From Candidatus Sungbacteria bacterium RIFCSPLOWO2_01_FULL_47_10 (GTDB taxonomy: Bacteria > Patescibacteriota > Minisyncoccia > Sungbacterales > GWA2-42-14), in assembly GCA_001820675.1 (NCBI GenBank), contig MHQO01000081.1, positions 7,184-15,470 of the forward strand: DNA of 8,287 nt, given 5' to 3'. Both the position numbers and the translations under genes were made by a program. Of the stretch, positions 1-5,199 are shown one piece after another; the stretch's first letter is position 1; every line of letters starts with the position of its first letter. Under the pieces are notes generated by a model, which ran no database searches, was not told where the DNA came from, and was given only the letters and a program-made list of their open reading frames with translations.

Positions 1-436
1 CTTTAAGGACCGGCCGAACGGGAGGATTTCCCGGTTCGACAATGTCTTCAAGCGAGACGTATGTTCCGCGGCGGCGGATGGTGTAGTCAACCAATGCGCG
101 ATTAGCCGCAAGATGGCCGAAACCGACGACTGCGTGGTCTTCCCGAATCATCCATCGCTCATCCGGAAGAATAACTTCCTTGACCTTCAGGATGATAACT
201 TCGTCCGGTTCAAGAGACATGAATGGAGGCATCCCCATCTTTATCAAGTCGAGATCAGGAATAACGATTGAAGCGCCAAGTTCTCCATATGAAGAATTTG
301 AAAATCCGCTTTTTGTTCCCGCTCCGCTTTCGACGTTTATAAATCCCCCAAAATGACGGTATTTCCTAATTTCTTCCGGTTGCGCGGCAACTCTGCCTTC
401 ACCCTGCTTAATCTCTCTTGGGACATAGAGGACCAT
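1..436 (-). CDS. ald: Alanine dehydrogenase-like protein, N-terminal part (runs off the left edge)
   Basis: The minus strand reads open from position 436 to the window edge, giving 145 codons. The sequence is typical of the N-terminal domain shared by alanine dehydrogenase and NAD(P) transhydrogenase alpha subunits. It opens MVLYVPREIK, followed by GEGRVA (Arg15), GAG..SGFS near 38-46, LKVKE (Lys86) and GHLAAN (His108). In alanine dehydrogenase the equivalent Arg, Lys and His bind or act on pyruvate/alanine, and all three are present. The family enzyme reversibly deaminates L-alanine to pyruvate with NAD in the cytoplasm. An in-frame ATG lies at 448, but the start at 436 places Arg15 exactly as in the family and has GGAG six bases upstream. 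The stretch between Arg15 and Lys86 is about 10 residues longer than usual. The NAD-binding domain is outside the window, so a transhydrogenase-type or other homologue cannot be excluded. It is divergent from the plus-strand cluster. Confidence 0.88.
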   Translation of the reverse strand, partial: MVLYVPREIKQGEGRVAAQPEEIRKYRHFGGFINVESGAGTKSGFSNSSYGELGASIVIPDLDLIKMGMPPFMSLEPDEVIILKVKEVILPDERWMIREDHAVVGFGHLAANRALVDYTIRRRGTYVSLEDIVEPGNPPVRPVLK

Positions 437-442
437 TGCATA

Positions 443-446
443 CTCC
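443..446 (-). promoter_or_regulatory. Shine-Dalgarno GGAG deciding the ald-like start
   Basis: GGAG on the minus strand ends six bases before the ATG at 436. It selects this start over the in-frame ATG at 448, which has no purine-rich site upstream. It is the only clear Shine-Dalgarno I found in the window; the plus-strand starts mostly lack one. Confidence 0.6.
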
Positions 447-475
447 ATTTTTAAGGAACCGCTGTTTTCGCCCCT

Positions 476-504
476 ATACTATCAATGCTTTTGCAAAAAG
501 TCAA
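476..504 (-). promoter_or_regulatory. Sigma70-type promoter for the ald-like gene
   Basis: On the minus strand TTGACT (504-499) is followed after exactly 17 bases by TAGTAT (481-476). The -35 matches the consensus at five of six positions and the -10 at four of six. Transcription would begin near 469, giving a leader of roughly 30 bases that includes the GGAG site. Spacing and position make this the best promoter candidate in the window. Activity is inferred from sequence only. Confidence 0.65.
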
Positions 505-509
505 GGTGC

Positions 510-529
510 TGGAATCTGCTGGAATCTGC
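510..529. repeat. Perfect 10-bp tandem duplication in the divergent spacer
   Basis: TGGAATCTGC occurs twice back to back (510-519 and 520-529). It lies just upstream of the ald-like promoter and overlaps the weak -35 of the candidate plus-strand promoter. It could be a double binding site for a regulator of one or both directions, or a replication-slippage duplication. The sequence alone does not decide between these. Confidence 0.5.
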
Positions 530-548
530 CTCGCGTGCATGATACTAT
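520..548 (+). promoter_or_regulatory. Candidate promoter (extended -10) for the plus-strand cluster
   Basis: TACTAT at 543-548 is preceded by TGA (540-542), giving the TGn extended -10 arrangement. A poor -35 (TGGAAT, 520-525) lies 17 bases upstream. Transcription would start near 555, which favours the ATG at 598 or a later start for the first gene. Only the -10 part is convincing. Confidence 0.35.
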
Positions 549-597
549 TAAAAAAAGCGCGTTGTTTGTTTCGAGTCCGAAGTATCGGCTACGACTG

Positions 598-1431
598 ATG
601 AATGGCGTCGAAAGCGGCGAACTCGCGCCTGGCGAAAAAATTGAAAATTATGCTATGGGATATCGCACAATCAGACAATTTATCATTCTTTGCGTGCCAT
701 TCGTTATTCTCGCAGCCGTTTTTGTTGCCGCGTATATCCGGCTTCTCCCTGACCCGACATGTACGGATGGAAAAAAGAATCAGGAGGAGGAGGGAATTGA
801 TTGCGGGGGTCCGTGTACATCGTGCGTGTTTAAGAACATCCGGCCGATTCAAATTTCTTTCACAACATTCGACGAAGTTACCGCGGGACTTTATGACGTT
901 ATTGCCGAGGTGGAAAATCAGAATACGCGGCTTGCCGCAAAAATATTTTCATACGACATTGTGCTTCGTGATGCTGCCGGCGTTGTCATACAAAAAAAAT
1001 CCGGCAGTTCATTTTTATATCCGGGAGAGCGCGCGCGGATTATCGAGGGGGGGATTCAGGCGCGGCGCAGGATAGATAGCGTGGACTTCTCCGTGTATCA
1101 CGACGACGTGCAATGGATTTTGTCCGATGCAGTCGAGCCTGTGATTGTGAGCGGCGAAAAGTCGGTCAGGACGATTCAACGAGATGGTCTGTTATTTACG
1201 CAATTGCAGATAAAGATTTTCAATCAAACCCTGTCTGACGTTTCCGGAATCGAGGTTGGAGTTCTCGTTTTGAGCGAATCAGGCGAAATTACCGCGGTAA
1301 ACAAATCTTTTGTTTCGGAACTTCTCTCCGGGTCATCAATGCCTCTTACGTTCACGTGGCCGGGCAAGGTCGCGATTGATATTGGCCGTGTCATTATTGA
1401 ACCGCGGGTGAGGCTTGCAGACCAATCATGA
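598..1431 (+). CDS. Membrane-anchored, beta-rich extracytoplasmic protein of unknown function
   Basis: With the start at ATG 598 the product has 277 residues: a short cytoplasmic segment, one membrane helix at about 28-47, then an outside domain. Just after the helix is a Cys motif (Cys55, Cys69, Cys73, Cys76) built around GIDCGGPC. I recognise this motif from many uncharacterised Patescibacteria surface proteins; its role is unknown. The remainder (about 85-277) has alternating beta-strand character and looks like two Ig-like or FxLYD-like sandwiches, one around 88-150 and one around 190-260. No catalytic motif is visible. The frame is open back to 418, but that part overlaps the divergent promoter and is unlikely to be translated. 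ATG 655, just before the helix (MGYRTIRQF), is an alternative start, and neither start has a Shine-Dalgarno. The stop overlaps the rodA start as ATGA, so the two genes are probably translationally coupled. A cell-envelope role is inferred. Confidence 0.75.
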   Translation: MNGVESGELAPGEKIENYAMGYRTIRQFIILCVPFVILAAVFVAAYIRLLPDPTCTDGKKNQEEEGIDCGGPCTSCVFKNIRPIQISFTTFDEVTAGLYDVIAEVENQNTRLAAKIFSYDIVLRDAAGVVIQKKSGSSFLYPGERARIIEGGIQARRRIDSVDFSVYHDDVQWILSDAVEPVIVSGEKSVRTIQRDGLLFTQLQIKIFNQTLSDVSGIEVGVLVLSESGEITAVNKSFVSELLSGSSMPLTFTWPGKVAIDIGRVIIEPRVRLADQS

Positions 1432-2522
1432 TTTCAAGCCATCTCAAACACCTTGATTTTTTTTTACTTGTCCCGGTGCTTTTCCTTATCACAATCGGAC
1501 TGGTTTCTCTTTGGAGCTTGTCGTTCGGGTCTCTCTTGTTATTTTATAAACAAATCATTTGGATTGCCGCAGGAAGTATTTTTTTTCTTTCGGCGGCCCT
1601 TTTTGATTATCGCATATTTAGAAATTATGGAGGAGCGGTTTTGATACTGTATGCCATTTTGATTGCGGCGCTTATCGCGCTTCTCTTGTTTGATATTCAA
1701 ACCCGTGGGGTCGCGGGATGGTTTCGAGTCGAAGGAATAACAGTTCAGCCAATAGAATTCATGAAGGTCGTTCTGGTCATCCTGCTGGCAAAATATTTTT
1801 CAAAACGACATATCGAAATTTATCGTCTGAAGCACTTGATTATTTCCGGCCTTTATGTTTTGGTTCCCGCGTTCCTTGTTTCCCTTCAACCCGATCTCGG
1901 GTCGGCCCTTATTCTGGGAATGCTATGGCTTGCGGTTACGGCAAGTTCCGGAATCAAGCTTAAGCATTTTTTCGTTTTGTTCATTCTTTTTTGCATCATT
2001 TCTGTTCTCGGGTGGACAACGGCCTTAAAACCGTATCAGAAGGCACGCGTGGTGTCGTTTCTGAATCCCTATGAGGATCCTCGCGGCGCCGGGTATAATA
2101 CCATTCAATCGCTCATCGCGGTGGGTGCGGGCGGTGCGCTCGGAAAGGGAATCGGGCAGGGATCGCAAAGCCATCTTTTGTTTCTTCCGGAGGCGGAAAC
2201 CGATTTTATTTTTGCGGCGTTCGCCGAAGAATGGGGATTCTTGGGCGGCCTTTTTCTCTTGGCGTTGTATGCGGTATTTCTTTTGCGCCTGCTGGCAATC
2301 GGGCGTGAGGCAGAGGATAATTTCGGAAAACTTTTCGTCATTGGTTTTACAACGCTTATTTTTTCGCAGATGCTTGTTCACATCGGCGCAAATACAGGCA
2401 TTTTTCCAATTACTGGAATAACACTTCCATTTGTGAGCTATGGAGGGTCGAGTCTGGTTACGCTCATGACGGGCATGGGAATCGTTGAGAGCATTAGGTT
2501 AAATTCGAGAAAGGGGATATAA
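1428..2522 (+). CDS. rodA: RodA-type SEDS peptidoglycan glycosyltransferase
   Basis: This 364-residue polytopic membrane protein belongs to the SEDS family (RodA/FtsW/SpoVE), which polymerises lipid II into glycan strands together with a class B penicillin-binding protein. Family signatures appear in order: QPIEFMK at 107-113 (usually QPSE), QPDLGSAL at 154-161, the NPYEDP...GYN..QS segment at 213-228, and FLPEAETDFIF at 252-262. The last carries Asp259, matching the essential catalytic Asp of the large outside loop. NTGIFPITGITLPFVSYGG follows at 322-340. About ten hydrophobic helices are evident and the length is normal. RodA is preferred to FtsW because of the short N-terminus and the E-A-E-T-D-F-I-F loop, but single-gene assignment within SEDS is not absolute. 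The start at 1428 overlaps the previous stop. The following gap is filled by a palindromic repeat. Confidence 0.93.
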   Translation: MISSHLKHLDFFLLVPVLFLITIGLVSLWSLSFGSLLLFYKQIIWIAAGSIFFLSAALFDYRIFRNYGGAVLILYAILIAALIALLLFDIQTRGVAGWFRVEGITVQPIEFMKVVLVILLAKYFSKRHIEIYRLKHLIISGLYVLVPAFLVSLQPDLGSALILGMLWLAVTASSGIKLKHFFVLFILFCIISVLGWTTALKPYQKARVVSFLNPYEDPRGAGYNTIQSLIAVGAGGALGKGIGQGSQSHLLFLPEAETDFIFAAFAEEWGFLGGLFLLALYAVFLLRLLAIGREAEDNFGKLFVIGFTTLIFSQMLVHIGANTGIFPITGITLPFVSYGGSSLVTLMTGMGIVESIRLNSRKGI

Positions 2523-2525
2523 TAA

Positions 2526-2587
2526 TAATCAACAATTGATAAACCACCACCCATAACATGTGTTGTGGGTTGTAGGTTGTGGATTAC
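2526..2587. repeat. Palindromic intergenic repeat A (rodA-rpiB gap)
   Basis: The element has imperfect terminal inverted repeats: TAATCAACAA at 2526-2535 against the complement of 2577-2586, nine of ten matching. At its centre is a 9-bp stem, CCCATAACA (2550-2558) pairing with TGTTGTGGG (2561-2569) with one G-T pair. It begins three bases after the rodA stop and ends directly before the rpiB ATG at 2588. Its right half (GTTGTGGGTTG, then GTTGTGGATTAC) resembles the right half of repeat B at 6132-6165. There is no T-run after the stem, so it is not a typical terminator. Confidence 0.7.
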
Positions 2588-3052
2588 ATGATCTACATCG
2601 CTTCTGACCACGCAGGTTTCGAACTCAAAGAAGAATTGAAGGCATATCTCAAGGAACTGGGACATGAAGTAAAAGACTTCGGGGCTTTTCAGTTTGATGC
2701 CGAAGACGATTATCCTGATCTTGTTCGTAATGCCGCAGAAGCGGTTGCGAATGACCCCGGGCGAAGCCGGGGGATAATCCTCGGTGGCTCGGGGCAGGGA
2801 GAGGCAATGGTGGCGAATCGTTTCAATGGTGTTAGAGCGGCCGTGTATTACGGAGGAAATGAGAAAATTTTAACGTTATCGCGCGAGCACAATGACGCAA
2901 ATGTTTTGTCTCTCGGCGCGAGGTTTTTGACGGACGAAGAGGCGAAGCGGGTGGTAAGAGTGTGGTTGGAGACGAAATTCAGCGGGGAAGGGAGACATGC
3001 GAGAAGGATTTCTAAAATTGATTTCGCCAATATTCACGAATGCGGGCGCTAA
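2588..3052 (+). CDS. rpiB: Ribose-5-phosphate isomerase B (Glu-type active site)
   Basis: RpiB interconverts ribulose-5-phosphate and ribose-5-phosphate in the cytoplasm. The 154-residue product has SDHAGFELK at 6-14, YPDLV at 42-46, GIILGGSGQGEAMVAN at 62-77, GVRAA at 81-85, REHNDANVLSLGAR at 99-112, and a GRHARRI segment near the end. In E. coli-type RpiB the loop carries a catalytic cysteine (ICGTG). Here it reads GGSGQGE, like the Mycobacterium tuberculosis enzyme, where a glutamate is the base; Glu72 is the expected equivalent. The ATG at 2588 is chosen because it gives the family start (MIYIASDHAG). A GTG three codons upstream lies inside repeat A. The last nine residues (FANIHECGR) and the stop are encoded by the left arm of repeat C and are not part of the RpiB fold. 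It is followed by rpe, which acts on the same substrate. Confidence 0.94.
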   Translation: MIYIASDHAGFELKEELKAYLKELGHEVKDFGAFQFDAEDDYPDLVRNAAEAVANDPGRSRGIILGGSGQGEAMVANRFNGVRAAVYYGGNEKILTLSREHNDANVLSLGARFLTDEEAKRVVRVWLETKFSGEGRHARRISKIDFANIHECGR

Positions 3053-3119
3053 TTTCACAAATATTTGAAGCTGGTCGTCATTTGTGATATACACGCCAAA
3101 TTCGTACAAATTCGCGAAT
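3021..3119. repeat. Long imperfect inverted repeat C spanning the rpiB end and rpe start
   Basis: Arms of about 42 and 40 bases (3021-3062 and 3080-3119) are inverted copies of each other with scattered mismatches and small gaps. The inner 8 bp are perfect: TCACAAAT at 3055-3062 against ATTTGTGA at 3080-3087, around a 17-base loop. Other matching blocks are ACGAAT/ATTCGT, GGCG/CGCC and the outer ATT.CGC/GCGAAT ends. The left arm supplies the rpiB stop codon. The right arm contains the first two bases of the rpe ATG. Repeats built on ATTCGCGAAT and ATTCGTACAAAT recall interspersed repeats of Parcubacteria genomes; that resemblance is from memory, not from a search. Confidence 0.75.
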
Positions 3120-3768
3120 GGTGGAGATAATACCCGCAATCAACTCAAAAACATGGGATGACGCGGTATCAAAAATCCGCAAAGTCGAGCCCTATGCAAA
3201 CTGGGTTCATATTGACATTGCCGACGGTACGTTTACACCGAATACCCTATGGCATAATTCCCTGGATCTGGTCGGTTTTCAGACAAATTTGAAGCTAGAA
3301 ATCCATATGATGGAAGATGATCCTGAAGAGCGGATCGATCACTGGTTTCTTCAGCCGGTAAAAAGGATCATTGTCCATTGGGAAGCGGTACGCGATATGG
3401 ATTATATAATAGAAGAGTGCCGCAAAGAAAAAGTTGAAATAGGAATTGCGATTGCCGATCTGACGTCTTGGACTGTTTTGCGTCAGTATATAAATAAAAT
3501 CGATATGGTCCAGGTTTTATGCGTTCCCGCGGGGGTTTCGGGACAAGGGTTCCACGGCCACAACCTGTTGAAAATCAGGCATTTACGAAAGCTGTGTCCG
3601 CATTGTACAATAGAGGTTGATGGCGGCATGACGCCGGAAACCGCAGGAGAATGTGTTAAAATGGGGGCGAATATAGTTGCGGCCGCATCATACATATTTG
3701 GAAGCAAGGATATAAAGAAAGCGATTGAGGAACTACAATCAATAGAAGCGGATAAACACAGATTGTAA
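3118..3768 (+). CDS. rpe: Ribulose-phosphate 3-epimerase (divergent)
   Basis: This 216-residue TIM-barrel protein interconverts ribulose-5-phosphate and xylulose-5-phosphate. Metal and acid-base positions of the family are visible: VHIDIADG at 30-37 (His31, Asp33), LEIHMM at 60-65 (His63), and EVDGGM at 166-171 (Asp168, the second acid-base). A phosphate-binding end follows at 187-196 (IVAAASYIFG). The usual PSILSAD start is changed to PAINSKT, and the NPGFGGQ loop reads PAGVSGQ (137-143). It is therefore a divergent member, but of a kind I associate with Patescibacteria. The start ATG sits at the edge of repeat C with no Shine-Dalgarno; GTG at 3121 is an alternative. The last six residues (ADKHRL) and the stop lie in repeat D, beyond the normal end of the barrel. 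It supplies xylulose-5-P for the transketolase genes downstream. Confidence 0.9.
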   Translation: MVEIIPAINSKTWDDAVSKIRKVEPYANWVHIDIADGTFTPNTLWHNSLDLVGFQTNLKLEIHMMEDDPEERIDHWFLQPVKRIIVHWEAVRDMDYIIEECRKEKVEIGIAIADLTSWTVLRQYINKIDMVQVLCVPAGVSGQGFHGHNLLKIRHLRKLCPHCTIEVDGGMTPETAGECVKMGANIVAAASYIFGSKDIKKAIEELQSIEADKHRL

Positions 3769-3784
3769 CGCGGATAAACGCGGA
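3748..3784. repeat. GCGGATAAAC direct repeat D at the rpe end
   Basis: GCGGATAAACAC (3748-3759) and GCGGATAAACGC (3770-3781) are two copies at a 22-bp period, followed by a partial third (CGCGGA, 3779-3784). The first copy encodes ADKHRL and the stop of rpe. The second ends eight bases before the ATG at 3792. On the other strand it reads TCCGCGTTTATCCGCG, a style of repeat found between genes in many unrelated bacteria. Confidence 0.6.
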
Positions 3785-3791
3785 AATTTCC

Positions 3792-3974
3792 ATGAAAAAG
3801 GTAAAAGAAAGTTCAGCGCAGGACGTTTTTATTCGACGCGCCCAGGATAAACAGGACGCTATTTTTGGGAACATGTCGGCAGATCAAAAAATGAAACTAG
3901 GGTCGGGCTTATGGCGTTTGGCAAAAGAACTGGATTCTAAAAAAATAGATTATCGATTATGGCGGAAGAAATAA
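3792..3974 (+). CDS. 60-residue protein paired with the nucleotidyltransferase
   Basis: This small basic protein has the segment NMSADQKMKLGSGLWRLAKE (27-46). It resembles the MSAEQK-(L/K)-L...W.A..L segment of short proteins often encoded near nucleotidyltransferases; this is pattern memory only. There is no membrane segment and no recognisable DNA-binding motif. Its end overlaps the next gene by 16 bases, which suggests coupled translation and a two-component unit. An antitoxin or partner role for the downstream enzyme is a guess from this arrangement. The start lies just after repeat D with only a poor ribosome-binding site (GGA about eight bases upstream). Confidence 0.55.
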   Translation: MKKVKESSAQDVFIRRAQDKQDAIFGNMSADQKMKLGSGLWRLAKELDSKKIDYRLWRKK

Positions 3975-4531
3975 TAGACCCTCGGCAACTTTTGGCTGAG
4001 ATGGGTGCGATTCTTGAGAAGTTAAAGATTGATTATGCAGTAACCGGAGGAATGGCCATTTATGTCTGGGGGCGCCCGAGATTTACTTCAGATATTGATA
4101 TCATTATAGAACTGGCGCCGACGCAAGCCGATGCGTTAGTTGCAGTATTGAAATTACTGTATAAGGCAGGTTATGTTGAACGAGACGCGGTAGAGCGCGC
4201 AATGCGTCGCAATGGGGAGTTTAATTTTATTGATGGACGAACCGGAGTGAAAGTGGACTTTTGGGTGCTTGATAAAAGCGGATTCTCAAAAGCTCAGTTA
4301 TCTCGGCGTGTTAAACGAGTTGTGCGTAAACAAAAAGTTTACTTTGTATCTGCCGAAGACCTTATCTTAAGCAAGCTTTTGTGGCACCGCGAAAGCGAAT
4401 CATCAAAACAGCTCCAAGATGTTGAATCAATAGTAAAAATTCAGAAGAAACTTGATTGGAAGTATCTCCGAAAATGGGCAAAAATTCAATCAACGTTTGA
4501 AATTTTAAACTCGTTGAAAATGAAAAAATAA
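3959..4531 (+). CDS. Nucleotidyltransferase-fold protein (AbiEii / DUF6036-like)
   Basis: The 190-residue product shows the minimal nucleotidyltransferase core: VTGGMAIYVWG at 28-38 with the GG signature, RFTSDIDI at 41-48 with paired acidic residues Asp45 and Asp47, and a third acidic residue Asp100 in KVDFWV. The C-terminal part has the conserved helix SAEDLILSKLLWHRES (131-146) and a following QLQDVESI segment. Both are seen in the AbiEii and DUF6036 groups, where the Lys (here 139) is well conserved. Such proteins transfer a nucleotide or phosphate to RNA, protein or a small molecule, and several are toxins of toxin-antitoxin or abortive-infection pairs. The overlapping upstream 60-residue ORF would be the candidate partner. 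All three acidic residues are intact, so activity is plausible. The target is unknown, and a housekeeping or orphan role is equally possible. It starts an AT-rich stretch unlike its neighbours. Confidence 0.8.
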   Translation: MAEEIIDPRQLLAEMGAILEKLKIDYAVTGGMAIYVWGRPRFTSDIDIIIELAPTQADALVAVLKLLYKAGYVERDAVERAMRRNGEFNFIDGRTGVKVDFWVLDKSGFSKAQLSRRVKRVVRKQKVYFVSAEDLILSKLLWHRESESSKQLQDVESIVKIQKKLDWKYLRKWAKIQSTFEILNSLKMKK

Positions 4532-4533
4532 CT

Positions 4534-5193
4534 ATGGAACAAACGTCAAAAAATGTTTATATCATAGTTGCAGTTGCGGTTATTATTACGGTCATCGTGG
4601 TTGGCAACGGAGTTTATTTTTGGCAGAAATCAGTTTTTGAGAAAACAACGAGCGATTTGGAACAACAAATCAATAATTTGCAAAATCAAATTTCAAAACT
4701 GGAAGATGAAAAACTGGAGTTGGCAAAATTAAAAACTGATCTGCAATTACAAATTATTAATCAAAAAAAGGATATGAATGCATTGATAAGTCCAGAATTT
4801 CCTCTTCCCCCAGGTTACAAGCCCTTAAGTATAATTTCTCCAAAAAAAGGCGACAATCTTTGTTTGGGAAAGTTGCATAATATCGAGTGGTCTGGATCTC
4901 CTGGTATCCAATCAGTTGAACTTATGGTGCGTCAGGCGGGGGCTACACAGCTTTATATATTGGGCTCCTTTCCCGTAAGTTATAATGAAACAGGGGAAGA
5001 AAGCTTAAAAGGGTTATATCCATGGAAGGTTGGAACGACACAGGGTGAATATGGCGGAAAACTTGCTAAAGAATTAACTGAAGGTCCAGCGTACGAAATA
5101 CTCGTACAAGCAATAGAAAAATCAGGAGGAACTACTAGCCGCTTGGTTAGTGATACTAGCGGTATTTTTGCAATTACGAATTGTGACGGTTAA
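4534..5193 (+). CDS. Single-pass membrane protein with coiled coil and Ig-like outer domain
   Basis: The 219 residues divide clearly. A membrane helix lies at 8-30 and a coiled coil at about 36-80 with hydrophobic positions near seven-residue spacing (Leu42, Leu49, Leu56, Leu63, Leu70). A proline-rich hinge (PEFPLPPGYKP) follows, then a beta-rich domain from about 97 to 216. That domain has the pattern of Kre9/KNH-like (PF10342-type) repeats: LSIISPKKGDNLCLG, then IEWSG, then a late PWKVG and a closing I.V.A....G segment. It probably projects from the cell surface on a stalk. No enzyme motif is seen. It begins two bases after the nucleotidyltransferase stop and shares its AT-rich composition. 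The two may have entered together, although their functions look unrelated. The exact family is not certain. Confidence 0.75.
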   Translation: MEQTSKNVYIIVAVAVIITVIVVGNGVYFWQKSVFEKTTSDLEQQINNLQNQISKLEDEKLELAKLKTDLQLQIINQKKDMNALISPEFPLPPGYKPLSIISPKKGDNLCLGKLHNIEWSGSPGIQSVELMVRQAGATQLYILGSFPVSYNETGEESLKGLYPWKVGTTQGEYGGKLAKELTEGPAYEILVQAIEKSGGTTSRLVSDTSGIFAITNCDG

Positions 5194-5199
5194 AAATTT

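Noticed and set aside
418..597. N-terminal extension of the first plus-strand protein back to 418
   Set aside because: It overlaps the divergent gene start, its promoter and the tandem repeat; the candidate plus-strand promoter would start transcription near 555; and the translated extension has no recognisable protein pattern.
2105..2381. Open frames on the minus strand inside rodA
   Set aside because: They lie opposite a well-conserved SEDS gene and their translations show no family motifs; they are shadows.
2550..2569. Stem in repeat A as a Rho-independent terminator after rodA
   Set aside because: No T-run follows the stem, the DNA runs straight into the rpiB start, and the sequence resembles the element at 6090-6165.
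3748..3784. CRISPR-like array from repeated GCGGATAAAC units
   Set aside because: There are only two full units at 22-bp period with no unique spacers, and the first unit is coding.
3959..4531. Firm call as an abortive-infection toxin
   Set aside because: The fold and acidic residues are clear, but the partner ORF is not a recognised AbiEi antitoxin, so only nucleotidyltransferase is called.
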